A stretch of 64,000 nucleotides of DNA from Panax quinquefolius (Eukaryota; Streptophyta; Magnoliopsida; Apiales; Araliaceae), in the NCBI GenBank assembly GCA_020205615.1, contig JAINUW010000697.1, forward strand, positions 496,001-560,000. Direction: 5' to 3'. The notes under the pieces are model-generated. The model was not told the origin of the DNA. It did no database searches and saw only the letters and a program-made list of their open reading frames with translations. The position numbers and the translations under genes were made by a program. Positions 35,292 to 46,490 of the stretch are shown piece after piece (within the stretch, counting starts at the first letter, position 1; each line of letters opens with the position of its first letter).

Positions 35292-35793
35292 CTTCCATGA
35301 TTGGTAGCGCCAGACGACCGATGGTGTTCTTTGACTTTGTCATTACTCCTTCATCGGGGGAATATGTTTCCAAGGGTTTGAAATCCCCTGAAGGTGCGGT
35401 GGCCAATTGATCCACAATTCCTTGACATTTGATGGACTTTTGAGTCACATATATGATGTCAAATTATTGTAGGATAACCTGCCATCTGGACAGTCGGCAA
35501 TTTAACATAGGTTTGTTGAACACGTACTTGAGAGGATCCACGCGGGATATGAGATGGGTTGTGTGACCATGGAGGTAATGTTGAAACCTCATGGAAGCCC
35601 ATGCTAAAGCACAACACGTCTTTTCGATCAGAGTGTACTTATGTTCACTGCTGCTGAACCTTTTGCTGAGGTAATAGATAGCTCGTTCTTGGCCTCTATC
35701 GTCCTTCTGTCCCATTATGCAGCCCATGACATTGTCACTTATGGACGGGGTACATAAACAGGGGAACATCATCCCTGGGTGGTACGAACACAT
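35292..35793 (-). pseudogene. RT-linked RNase H domain (copy 2)
   Basis: Open from 35793 to 35464, it shows NVMGCIMGQKDD, AIYYLSKRFSSSEHKYTLIE, ALAWASMRFQHYLHGH and PMLNCRLSRWQVILQ, then a stop. Its frame differs from that of RT, with which it overlaps at 35735-35793, so a frameshift separates them. Remnants of GIxDQLA-like sequence continue to about 35390. It would have degraded RNA in the hybrid during reverse transcription. Confidence 0.82.
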
Positions 35794-36907
35794 GATCTTT
35801 GATTAGCTGTTCTTTAATTGTAAGGAAGGCATTCTGGCATTCATCATTCCATTTCATGGAGGAGTTCTTCCTTAATAGCTTGAAGATTGGCTCACAAGTT
35901 GCTGTGAGTTGGGAGATAAACCTGCTAATGATGTTGATTCTTCCCAAAAATCCTCGTATTTTTTTTTCTGTCTGAGGAATAGGCATTTCCGTGATGGCTT
36001 GGATCTTGGCAGGATCCAGCTCAATCCCTTTGTGGCTGACTAGAAATCCTAGCAACTTACCTGATTTAATACCAAAGGCGCATTTAGCTGGATTCAACTT
36101 CAAGTTGTACTTACGCAATTTGTTGAACAACTTTCTGAGATGGTCTATATGGTCATCCTCCTTCCGGGATTTGACAATGATGTCATCCACATAGATCTCG
36201 ACCTCTTTATGCATTAAGTCATGGAAAAGAGCCATCATAGCTCGTTGATAGGTGGCTCCGGCATTGATGAGGCCAAATGACAACCGTCTATAGCAAAAAG
36301 TTCCCCAAGGAGTGATGAAAGCAGTCTTCTCATGATCTTCCTCAGCAACCATAATCTGATGATACCCCGCAAAGCAATCAGCAAAGGAGTACATGTCGTA
36401 TTGTGCAGTATTGTCAATGAGAATGTGGATAAATGGCATGGGAAAGCTATCTTTTAAGCAAGCTTTGTTCAAGTCCCGGTAATCCACGTAAACTCGCACC
36501 TTCCCTCCAGGTTTAGGTACGGGTACAATGTTGGATATCCACTCAGGATATGTAGACACCATTATGATGCCAGCTTGAAATTGTTTCACAATTTCTTCTT
36601 TCACCTTTAAACTCCATTCAGGTTTCAATCGACTGAGCTTTTGCTTGACTAGCTTAAATCCCTCTTTAATGGGAAGGCGATGAAGGACAATGTTAGTGGA
36701 CAAACCCACTATGTCTTCATGAGACCATGCAAACACATCCTTGAATTGGGTTAATAGCGTAACCATGTCATTCCGTTGGTTTGGGGTAAGGTCTGAACCA
36801 ATCTGGATTAACTTAGGGCTTTCTAAAGTTCCGAGATTGAAAGAAGTGGTTTGATCAAGGTTGGGTTTGGGTTTGTCTTTGACCCATTCTTGAATTTCCG
36901 GAGGCAC
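35735..36907 (-). pseudogene. Reverse transcriptase (copy 2)
   Basis: The 390-codon frame carries every RT landmark: LSRLKPEW, PVPKPGGKVRVYVDYRDLN, SFADCFAGYHQIMVAEED, TAFITPWGTFCYRRLSFGLI, IYVDDIIVKSRKEDDHIDHL and LGFLVSHKGIELDPAKIQAI. A connection region (GFLGRINIISRFISQLTATC, FKLLRKNSSMKW) extends to its end. This is the best-preserved pol domain in the window and the most useful for phylogeny. The upstream linker is separated by a stop just above 36907. Confidence 0.93.
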
Positions 36908-37655
36908 CTCAATGTCATCCTATATATCCATCAAGGCTAAATTCATCTCTACATCAAAGGTACAATCCTTGTGGAGAAGAGCCTTTATGTCGACAAGTAT
37001 AGGCACATCTAAATTCAGAGTCCTGAAACAAAATATGCTTTCACTTAGTATATATGAAATGTGTTGATCATACACAGTGTTAGCATATACTGGCAAAATA
37101 AACTGCTAATACTGTACAGAAAAGTAAGTAGTTATTATATCTATAGGGTAGAAAGAGTTTCTGCCCGCTTTACCCTTGACGACCAATGCAAAGAATGCTA
37201 TTCCAATTGGTAAGGGCAAAGTTCAGGTGGACCTCAGTGATGGAGGGATTGTCATCAACCTCCCTGTCCCGAATGATGGCCATTACGTATGGGGAATCAT
37301 CGTCTGGGGTGTATTTATTGGTTTGTTCATCGTGAACGATGATGCGTATACCGGACATCATCCGTATGACGTCTTGCTTGATTCTTCGTTCCTCTTCTTC
37401 CACTGCGGGATTTGGAACAAATATTTCTTTTCGTTTCACCGATACCGGCTTGGGATATAACATAGCCATTACATTCGCTGGCACCTTTACGGGAGGTTGT
37501 GCAGACTCAGAGTTTGAAGGCGAAGATAAACGCCACATGGTTGAAGCTGAAGGAATCTGCTGATGTTTATGAGGATTCCTGTGACTAGAACTGGCAGAAT
37601 AGCCTAGCCCAGCTGTTCCAGCTTGCCTGGTTAAGCTAATTGGGTACTTGATACC
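36908..37655 (-). pseudogene. Protease-RT linker (copy 2)
   Basis: An open piece at 37170-37538 has an acidic linker with EERRIKQDVIRMMSGIRIIV and LNFALTNWNSILCIG, equivalent to 2988-3290 in copy 1. The G-patch that precedes it is cut by a stop in this copy (GHKLGQGLGKDC then stop, 37656). Nothing else is recognisable between 36908 and 37169 except the continuation toward RT. Confidence 0.65.
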
Positions 37656-38468
37656 CTAGCAATCTTTACCCAACCCTTGTCCCAGCTTATGACCCAATGA
37701 CATCATTTCTTGAGTGGCTGACATTACCTCGGCAGAAATCTTGGGTTCAGGCAATGGTGCTGCAATAGCATGGTATTGGGTGTTACTTATTTCCAAAGCA
37801 TGCAAACTGACCAGTTCCACATCTACATTGGCATTGATGAATGGCATGTCTCTGTGCTGAGGAATCTCCGGTTCAGCGTTGACTGTGACCAGGCTATTGT
37901 TGATAATGTATTTCACCTGTTGGTGAAGAGTAGAGGGGACTGCCCCTGCCATATTAATCCATGGTCGTCCCAAAAGCAGGCTATATCCCGAATCTATCTT
38001 GAGCACATGGAAAGATATGCAGAATGTGTGAGGACCAATTTTGATTGGCAGCTAGATTACTCCGACCGAATTTTGCCGGGCTCCATCAAAAGCTTTGATG
38101 ATAGTATGGCTACTCCGAATTCGGTTGAGATTGATGTTCATCTTCACCAAGGTAGCGTATGGGCAAATATTCAGAGAGGAACCTCCATCTATTAAGACTC
38201 CCGCTACCATATACCCGGAGGACAAGACCGCAATGTGCAATGGCTTGCAATGACCGGTCCCTTCAGGTGGTATGTCATCATCCGTGAAGGATATCACAAT
38301 GTTGTTGAAAATGTGATCAACTAGATGTTGAAACTTTTCTGTATCCACCGATGTTGGGAGATAGGCTTCTTCTAAAACCTTTAACAAGACCTTCCGGTGA
38401 TTCTCGGAAGTTAGGACCAAGTCCAAAATTGATAATTGTTGTGGAGCTTCTTTCAAGATTAAAACCAT
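37656..38468 (-). pseudogene. Aspartic protease region and start of G-patch (copy 2)
   Basis: The active-site block VAGVLIDGGSSLNICPYATL lies near 38155-38210, within an open piece at 38052-38468. The second piece, 37656-38006, has LLGRPWINMAGAVPSTLHQQ and then MMSLGHKLGQGLGKD, the start of a G-patch, in one uninterrupted frame. Copy 1 has a stop between these last two. Residues IVISFTDDDIPPEGTGHCKPL precede the active site. A frameshift near 38010-38050 joins the pieces. Confidence 0.83.
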
Positions 38469-38474
38469 TGTAGC

Positions 38475-39592
38475 TTAATTATGACCCACAGCGCGGAGGA
38501 ATTTTTTAATCTTTTCCATGGGTATTTTCCCCTTTGATTTGATGTTAGGCTTCATCACCCGTTGGGGAAGATACAGTGGATTTTCCTTCGACACTATAGT
38601 AGTTATATGTGAGGTGGATCCTTCACCTTCTCCATAATTCCACAAAATTGTGTGCAAGCTAACAATAGGATATTGTGCTCTGCAGGGCAAGTTGATTGGC
38701 TCGGGAGCGGCCACTTTCAAAGGATTGTTATCTCCCTTGAGTTGAATTTTTGGCGTTGTGAGTAATGTATTAATCCCATCAGTTTCAGTGGATATGACTG
38801 CTACCACACTTTTCCACTTAGTAGGGCCTTCATTCTCACTTGCACGTAACACAGTATCGTCGTCCGCTAAGCACAGGACACCACTGTCGATTAGATTTTG
38901 AATAAGGTGGCGGAGTGCCCAACATTCTTTTGTCTTTGTGACCATTTAAAGCTGGGAGTGATATTGACATACTCCATCGAGTCATATCGCCTTGAAGCGG
39001 GGTTGATTGGAGGTAGAAGGGAACTGATCCTTCCTTCATTGATTAACATATGAAGGATTTCCTCCATAGGTTGGCCTAGGTAGGTGAATTCCCTTTTGTT
39101 GGAGAAATCTCGACGGGCTTTGGCATTTGCTCTCTTTGTCACTTTGTCTTCCAGCATTTCATTTTCTGAAAGTGACGAGGGAATATTCATGACAATAGGT
39201 AGGAGACTGGCATATTCCTGGCTGATTAACTGACGAGTCACTTAATGCTGATAAGTCACCAGTTCCGCCAATTATTCAATTTTCTTGCAGAGAGCTTTCA
39301 TTTTTCGTTCCATTGTGAACTGGAACTTGGCATAATTCCATCTGTCATCACCGCCTTTGATGGTCTGGGAAGAATCACAGCTAAAATTGGAACTCTGTCC
39401 ATTGCTCCAATTAATCATGTTGACCTCTTCTTCTTTGTGTTGAGGAAGAGGGTTGTCTTGTACGTGAGGCTGATCTGGTTTGGTAACCACGATCTCTCCG
39501 TTATCTATCAGGTCATGGATCTTATGTTTCAAATCCCAACAATCCTGAGTATCATGTCCTGGTGCCCCGGCATGATAAGCACATTTCTATGA
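38475..39592 (-). pseudogene. Gag C-terminal region with two Cys/His modules (copy 2)
   Basis: The first module is near 39520-39580 (C-A-Y-H ... G-H-D ... C-W-D-L-K-H-K-I-H-D-L-I-D). It is followed by an acidic, glutamine-rich spacer to 39272 and by SENEMLEDKVTKRANAKARR and REFTYLGQPMEEILHMLI (38891-39241). The second module is near 38880-38980 (CWALRHLIQNLIDSGVL). The linker toward protease has PCRAQYPIVSLH and PLYLPQRVMKPNIKSKGKIP. At least three frame changes occur. The modules probably form the RNA-binding nucleocapsid part. Confidence 0.68.
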
Positions 39593-39610
39593 CATTGAAA
39601 CCCCGGTCCA

Positions 39611-40666
39611 TTAGAAATTTGGTGGTGGAAGAAGATGTGTAATTTTCTTCTGTGTTGTGAGAAGATTTAAGATGTTCTCGAGGGTATCCCCTAAGGGTGT
39701 AAACACTCGAGGGCGTTTGACTTTTCCACCTTTTGGTATTGGAGGCTTTGTAGACTGTGCTGGAAAGGGAGTGTAGTTTCTCCTTTGAATAGGCATGTTT
39801 TGATTGCCTTTTTGCCCTTGTAATATCAGGGAAACATATTCTCTTTTCTTTTTATGGACCCTCCGGGGGTTGTTCCCATAATTTCCAGATGGGATGGGAT
39901 CAACAACAGCTTTGAGTGCAGCTAGGTCTTGAATCTTTCCGGACTTCAATCCCATCTCATCCATCTCCCCATGTTTAACCATTTTAGAAAATGGTTTGCC
40001 GATGCCGGCTAAAACTCTCTCATAGAAGGGAGCTTCTTGTATGTCTATGAAAGTCATGACCATTTCTAATTCTGTCATGGAAGGACTAACTTGGGCAGCC
40101 AGGCGTCTCCACCTTTGAGCATACTCTCTGAAAGACTCGTTAGACTGTTTCTTGATCTTGGTAATTTGATACCGATCAGGAGCCATCTGAGTTTGAAAGT
40201 TGTATTGAGTGAGGAAAGCATGTTCTAGCTCTTCCCAGCTATGGATTTTGGAGTTGTCTAATCTTGTATACCACAAACGGGCATCTCCAGTTAGACTTTT
40301 TTGGAACAATTGCATTCTAAGCTTTTTGTCCTCTGCATAAGATCCAAGTTCTCCAATAAACACTTTTAAATGTGTGTAAGGATCTCCTAACCCGTTATAT
40401 TTTTCAAAGTCAGGAGTTTTAAATTTTTCTGGATAATGAACCCCAGGAAAAATACACAGATCAACATATGAAACACTTCCGTGTGTTCCAATTCCTTTGA
40501 GTAGAATAGCCAAATCTTTAATTTATTTGCTTAATCCGTCGAATTCTTTGCGAGAGACTGGATTATGTTCAGTCTGGTCGGATGATGACATGATTTGGTA
40601 AGTAGGTTGCCTTTTGGACTTTGAGCGGGTAGTAGGTTCGATTGATTCCTCATGAGAGACTTGCAT
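39611..40666 (-). pseudogene. Gag (capsid) of Tat element, best copy
   Basis: From ATG 40666-40664 (MQVSHEESIEPTTRSKSKRQ) the frame meets a TAA at 40525-40523. It then stays open for about 300 codons to 39611. Retrotrans_gag-like sequence includes TPDFEKYNGLGDPYTHLKVF, ARLWYTRLDNSKIHSWEELE, FLTQYNFQTQMAPDRYQI and SFREYAQRWRRLAAQVSPSM. The C-terminal part is basic (VHKKKREYV) and repeats the FTPLGDTLENILNLL-type motif found again downstream. Relative to copy 1 it has lost 207 bp, in frame, just after the TAA. The TAA itself is shared by both copies. Confidence 0.88.
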
Positions 40667-41318
40667 AGTTTAGTCTTTAGGGAATGTATATAATAACATG
40701 TTATGTGATGTGTCCATTTTAGGAATTTTATCCTGCACAACGGATGTCAGCTGTTTCGTAGCATGTTAAATATGTATGTGTGCACATTTCCTCATATTTC
40801 TCATCACATGGAGATAAATATGGAATGTAAGTACAAGTAATTTGAAATGAGAGCATGAAGAGACTTTCCTCCATTTTGGGTTTATCAGAGGCTGACCTAT
40901 CTTAGGTTACTCTCGCGGCTTTTTGGCATAAAGGTTCCCAAATCATCGCAATCTACTAGATGGGAAGTTAATCCGGTCTTTCAACTGGAGCGAATTTGGG
41001 TGGTGCATTTCCTAAGTCTTCTCATGAGTCCAGTAATCAAACACCGACGGGATATTCTCCTGGTGGAGGGACCACACAACATACATTCACATACATCGCG
41101 TCTCACCGTATGAAAATGATGACATGTGTGAAACACTAATATCACAAGCAGATATGGTGCGAAGCACTAATATCACAAGCACTTATGGTGCGAAGCACTA
41201 AGTGTAATAAGGAAATGCATTCGTACACATTCATCAAATGTAAATGCAACATCCACACACAAGCAGATAACAGTTTTAAAAATATTGAAATATCGGCTTA
41301 AGTCCTCTTACTGGTGTC
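40667..41318 (-). other. 5' untranslated leader of Tat copy 2
   Basis: Non-coding leader between primer site and gag, homologous to 6700-7356. It has a small local duplication of AATATCACAAGCA..TATGGTGCGAAGCACTA (about 41129-41200) that is absent from copy 1. Confidence 0.6.
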
Positions 41319-41336
41319 CCCAGCAGAGTCGCCACC
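41319..41336 (-). promoter_or_regulatory. Primer-binding site, Tat copy 2
   Basis: The minus strand reads GGTGGCGACTCTGCTGGG directly after the LTR end. It is a Tat/Ogre-type site; the tRNA-Arg assignment is from memory. Confidence 0.78.
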
Positions 41337-42379
41337 TGTCGAGGTCGAGATTTTTAGATGTCCCTTTCCGTTACTTGTTCTTTGGTGTTCTCATTTTAGG
41401 TGAGATTTATTTGAAAAAACAAGTGACAAAGGTCTGACATGTATAATGTCGACGATTGACTGTTAAGAGACGCCAGTTGGTTTTTGAAATGGTTGTACCA
41501 ACACAACCGAGAAAAGGTTTGCACATTTACCCTGTGATGTGACACTGCTAAACGAGTCGGTGAAACCGAGATTCATTAGGGTCCGGGGACTTGGTTATGC
41601 GGGAGGAAGGTGTTAGGCACCCCCCGACATCCGTGTTACCACGGTGACCGCCTCTTTTCAAGAAACTATTATCTGAATGTGTGTGTGTGGATCAATGTGC
41701 TGTTATTTGGAAGTAGTGCGAGGCCTCGTTCGAACCTATATACACAGGGTTTGAATTTATGTTAAAAATTTAGTTTTTAGAAAGATATAGCAATGATGTT
41801 TTATAAAAAGGTTTTTTAAACCCTGATGCTCAAAAGTAATTGAGACCTTTTACACTCCCATTTTATTAAGTGTTCGACTTGATTGATTTTATTTGATGAG
41901 ATCATGAGGCATCCAAATGCGAAAATAATGTACAAAATAATGCTGACTTCCTCGTGGATATGGAAACCATCTGAGGAAATTCAAACACCGCAGAATAATT
42001 TACAAGCTGCTTACAGCTAAAAATGTCCATCACGGGAACCGAATCTAGATCCAATAGGTTGAATATGTGATCACATGATTCCTACACGCACAAGATACCG
42101 CAATTTGTATGAAAGCAGTAAGCAGGTATATATATAAAAGCTGTAAATATATATATACAGACAGGATCACCAACCACGAAGCACCTCCATTGGGGATCAA
42201 AAAAGTAAATAAAGCTATAAAAAGCTATCAACCGCCACGGAGAAAACTCCGGGCGGGACAAAACGTAAATAAAGCTGTAAATACGGTCAACCGCCACGAA
42301 GGAAACTCCAGGAGGGACAGGATGTAAATAAAGCTGTAAAAGCGATCAACTACCACGAAGAAAACTCTCAGACATGATA

Positions 42380-42447
<68 letters not shown>

Positions 42448-42507
42448 GCATACGGATGTAAAATCTGTGCTCATCGAACAAAGTTAGACCATAGTTCATA
42501 TATATAA

Positions 42508-42564
<57 letters not shown>

Positions 42565-42609
42565 ATGTAAATCCGTGCTCTATCGAACAAAAGTTAATAA
42601 CCATAGTTC

Positions 42610-42662
<53 letters not shown>

Positions 42663-42702
42663 CGAATAAGCATGCCGGATGTAAATATATATCATCGAAT
42701 AA

Positions 42703-42749
<47 letters not shown>

Positions 42750-43007
42750 TGAATAAACGAACCAGGATGTAAAATCCAGGCTCATCGAATAGAGTTCGAC
42801 ACACAATTAATATATATAAATGTATATATATATATATTAAAGCTATTGCAGGCCAACGCAGGCTGCATCAAGTTCAGGCTCATCGAACAAAGTTGTACGA
42901 TTATATATATATATAATGTATATATATATATATATATATATATTAAAGCAAATAAACGCTCGAGACTAAAGTTCAGGCTCAATCGAGGCATAACTCGATA
43001 ATGTTAG

Positions 43008-43052
<45 letters not shown>

Positions 43053-44282
43053 ACCGAAATGAAACCACCGATCAAGTCCAGGGTAAAAAGCAAGCAACAC
43101 GACTCTCAGCGTGTAGAAGGGTGTATGCAAAGATGAAGAGAAAGACTCTAAAGTGTGTGAGAAGGCTTACAACTGACTGCTAAAGAAGACTTCTATATCT
43201 TTAGAGTGGGTAAACACTAACTTTTGAAGGTACAAAAGGGCTATATATTAGCTCACAGGTGTTTAAAAGGGGAAAGTACACTGCATGGGGTGAGTGCAGA
43301 GAAAATTGGGCAGGGCTTCCTCGCCTTTTCTCTTGCAAAATGGGCAGCCCAAGCCTCTATTTATAAGCATTTTAGCCACAGGTGTACCTGCGGCTGAGCC
43401 GCAGGTGTACCAGAGGCAACCTGGGTGAGCCCGAGTTATTCAGGTCGGGTCGTCTCGAAGTACGTGAACCCAGGTACTGTAATATCCACTCGAACTTTCA
43501 GAAGTGCAATCGGGGCATCCGTTTGAGGTATACAGGACCTATTTTGGACCGCCGTTGTCGAGAGTTGAACAATGGCATGGGATTAGAGTTTGTACGAAGT
43601 CATTGAAGATGGGACGATGCTCTCCGGTTTTCAAGCTTCAACTTTCATCCGTTACCCCACATACTAGTCACTCAGGATTGGTTAGTCTTGTGGGCCATTG
43701 TTGCGTAGAAACGTGACGTGGCATCGTATTGACGAGATGAAAATGTTTCCCCTCACCAGTGTTATCGCCAGATTGAAATTTGAAGAAAGCGAGCGTTGCT
43801 CGAGACTTCATTTGAGATTGGACTGCTGCAATTGTTGAAGGTCCTCATTGTCACCTTTGAGGTGTGCCTGTCTTTCCAATGTTATTGCCGGGTTGGTGCA
43901 GTGTATCTCATTGTGAGCGCCGAGATTGAAGCTGGTCGCATTTGAAACAAGCATTTTGGGGTTATCGACAAAACTACATCCCTTGGGGTTATCACCAATG
44001 TTAGTGGCTATTCCTATGGTTGGGACTGAGACTGGAAACCTCGGGGTTATCTCTGGGATTAATCGGTCTTCTCCGGTGTGTGTTTCGGTGTTGGATCTGC
44101 ATGCCTCGGGGTTACATCCGAGGTTGGAATTGTTACTCCCAGAGTGTGATCTGGGGTTGATGCTGATCTTCCGGTAGTATCCGGTATGGATTTGGATTGT
44201 CTTTTAGGGTTCCCTCTTAAAAGACAAATCTGTCCTCCTGCAACGTTAGTGACAATAGTACAGAAAATTTCGAGTGTCTACA
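41337..44282 (-). repeat. 5' LTR of Tat copy 2
   Basis: It starts TGTCGAGGTCGAGATTTTT and ends GAGTGTCTACA on the plus strand, partner of 23467-26542. A 42170-42370 block of 60-65 bp tandem units and a 42380-43050 block of (TA)n and spacers lie in its lower-coordinate half. The open frames across it are not conserved between LTRs. Confidence 0.92.
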
Positions 44283-44287
44283 GGGCC
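44283..44287. repeat. Target-site duplication of Tat copy 2 (right): GGGCC
   Basis: Exact repeat of 23462-23466, directly after the 5' LTR. Confidence 0.9.
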
Positions 44288-44465
44288 CACGTGTGACTTT
44301 GGAATATGAAAATGGGGGTGAGAGGAGTTTACGTAAATGGAGGGTAATTGTATGTGTGTGTATATATATATATATACATATATATATGATAATGACATGT
44401 GGGTGGGGCCCACATGTTGGAAGAAAGAATTGGGGGGGGGGGGGTGGGAAGGAAAGCTTGCAAGT
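44288..44465 (+). repeat. LTR-B continuation with microsatellites
   Basis: Resumes the sequence interrupted at 23466. It contains (GT)n(TA)n at 44351-44388, a GGTGGGGCCCACATG stretch like the one just left of the Tat insertion, and a run of 13 G (44432-44444). It ends where the promoter/PBS repeat array begins. Confidence 0.65.
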
Positions 44466-45775
44466 AAGTTTTTAAAAGAAAACTTAAACAGAAAAAGAAA
44501 AGATTAAGAAGACGACCGGTGAATCGGTAAAGTAATCTCTTTATTTTATTTATAAACATTTGAGGAAGGGATTACAGTATATCCTGAATCTAAATGTTTG
44601 AGGGAAGATCGAAGTATGAAGGACTTCGTCTTCATCTAACTAGAAGAAGGAAGCAACAAGCTTCTTCTTCGCTAACTCTAGAGAGAAGGGAGAGAGGACC
44701 TCTGACGAGCGTTCTCTAGAGAGAGAAGCTCTGAGGCTATACTGAATTAAGCCTAAGTAACTCTAAACACTTCGAGTTATTTAAATAGAAAACTAAAAAG
44801 TAAATTACCGTTGAATCACACAGGATTCACTATTACATTAACTGAAGTAAAAGTAATTTAGTTAAAGTAAAAGTAAAACGTAAGAAACATTTTACATTTA
44901 CTTTTACATCGATAAATGTTAAAAACATTTAACTTGAGTAAAAGCAAAAGTTATTCTTTTACTTTATTTTTACAATTTACTAAAGTAAAAGTCTTTTGCT
45001 TTACGAAAAGCAAAAGCTGAGATGATGGCTGGGGCCATCACCTGTCGGTGACTAAAGATGCCTCTGGCGTCTTCTTCGTTGACTGGTCCGTCTCTACTCC
45101 AGTTGGTTCAGTCGCCGGATGGCGCTGTTGATCATCTTCTAAGATGAGTCACCACCTCCATACATTTCCACCTCAAAATTTTTATCCAGGAAATAACCCT
45201 TTCAGCCCCAAAATTTTGGTTTATAAAAAGGAGGAAAATTTTTTCACCAAAAAATTGGTCAAAATCTTCAAAATTTCTTTGATTTTGTAAAAAGTTTTTG
45301 TTTAAAAAAAATCAGACTGAATCTGAAACAAAGGATCACTCGATTGGTCCTGATCTATCAGTAAAATCGATCTAAACAGAAAACTTCTTTGTTAACTGTT
45401 TAAACAAAAATTCTTTCTCTGATCATTCCGCTTAAACTCAAACCATTCTTGCATGAGTAACTCATACCGTAATATCTAATGATACCCTTAGCCTAAAATC
45501 GCTCCCTACACCGAGTCTTACAACCACGTGCTTGGGTCTTATGGCGATCTAAGGTGTTTTACAGCAAGTCAGGCGATTAAAAGTGGAGCCAAAGAAATAA
45601 AAGTTTGAAGAAACATTTAAAAACAAATTGAACTGTTTTTAATCGAAACCACTGACAAAATCAAGAACCAATCGTGTGGCTCGATACCATTTAACAAATG
45701 ACGATAAGTTTTATTCAAAAAACTTAAAGCGAAAAAAAGAAAAGATAAAAAAGATGGCCAGGTGAATCGGAAAGT

Positions 45776-46490
45776 AATCTCTTTCTTTTATTTATAAACA
45801 TTTGAGGAATGGATTACAATATATCCTAAATCTAAATGTTTGAGGAAGATCAATACGAAGGACTTCGTCTTCATCTAACTAAAAGAAGGAAGCAACAAGC
45901 TTCTTCTTCACTAACTCAAGAGAGAAAGGAGAGAGGACCTCTCAAGAGCTTTCAGAGAAAGAAGCAATGAGGCTACTACTGAATTAAGCCTAAGTAACTC
46001 TAAATACTTCGAGTTAATTAAATAGAAAACTAAAAATAAATTACTATTGAATCACGCATGATTCACTATTACATTAAGCTTGAAGTAAAAGTAATTTATT
46101 TAAAGTTAAAAGTAAAACATAAGAAACATTTTACATTAGTACATCGTAAATGTTAAAACATTTAACTTAAGGAAAAGCAAAAGTTATTCTTTTACTTTTA
46201 CACAATTACTAAAGTAAAAGACTTTTTTAAATTTGAGATTATGGTGGGGCCATCACTGTTTGGTGAATGAAGATGCCTCTGGCGTCTTCTTCTTTCGGGA
46301 TTGGTCCGTCTTCGCTCCGGTTGGTGATCAGTTGCAAAGGATCACTTTCGAGTGGGATGGATGTTGCTGATCATCTTCTCGGATGAGTCACCACCTCCAT
46401 ACATTTAACAAATGACGATAAGTTTTATTCAAAAAAATTTAAGCGAAAAAAGAAAAGATTAAAGAAGACGATAGGTGAATCCAGTAAAGT
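45776..46490 (-). repeat. Short unit 1 of array
   Basis: 715 bp. It lacks the primer site and leader: the plus strand goes from CCATACATTT straight to AACAAATGACGATAAG (about 46400). It also lacks the CTTTTGCTTT hairpin. Its flanking bases differ from those of the three short units further right. Confidence 0.85.

Larger units (their letters stand above)
23467..44282 (-). mobile_element. Complete Tat-clade element, copy 2 (20.8 kb)
   Basis: The element runs from its 5' LTR (44282-41337) through gag, protease, RT, two RNase H domains and integrase (to 33549). A long region with antisense genes and repeats follows (33548-26559), then a polypurine tract and the 3' LTR (26542-23467). A perfect GGGCC duplication flanks it, so the 20,816 bp is one insertion. 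The size is at the giant end of LTR elements, as known for Ogre and its relatives. Its own genes are broken, so it could only have moved before decay or with help from a relative. Confidence 0.93.

Noticed and set aside
46380..46420. Short array units as products of spliced leader RNA
   Set aside because: The removed segment does not have GT...AG ends in unit sense; the AAATG overlap fits microhomology or an LTR-LTR join better.
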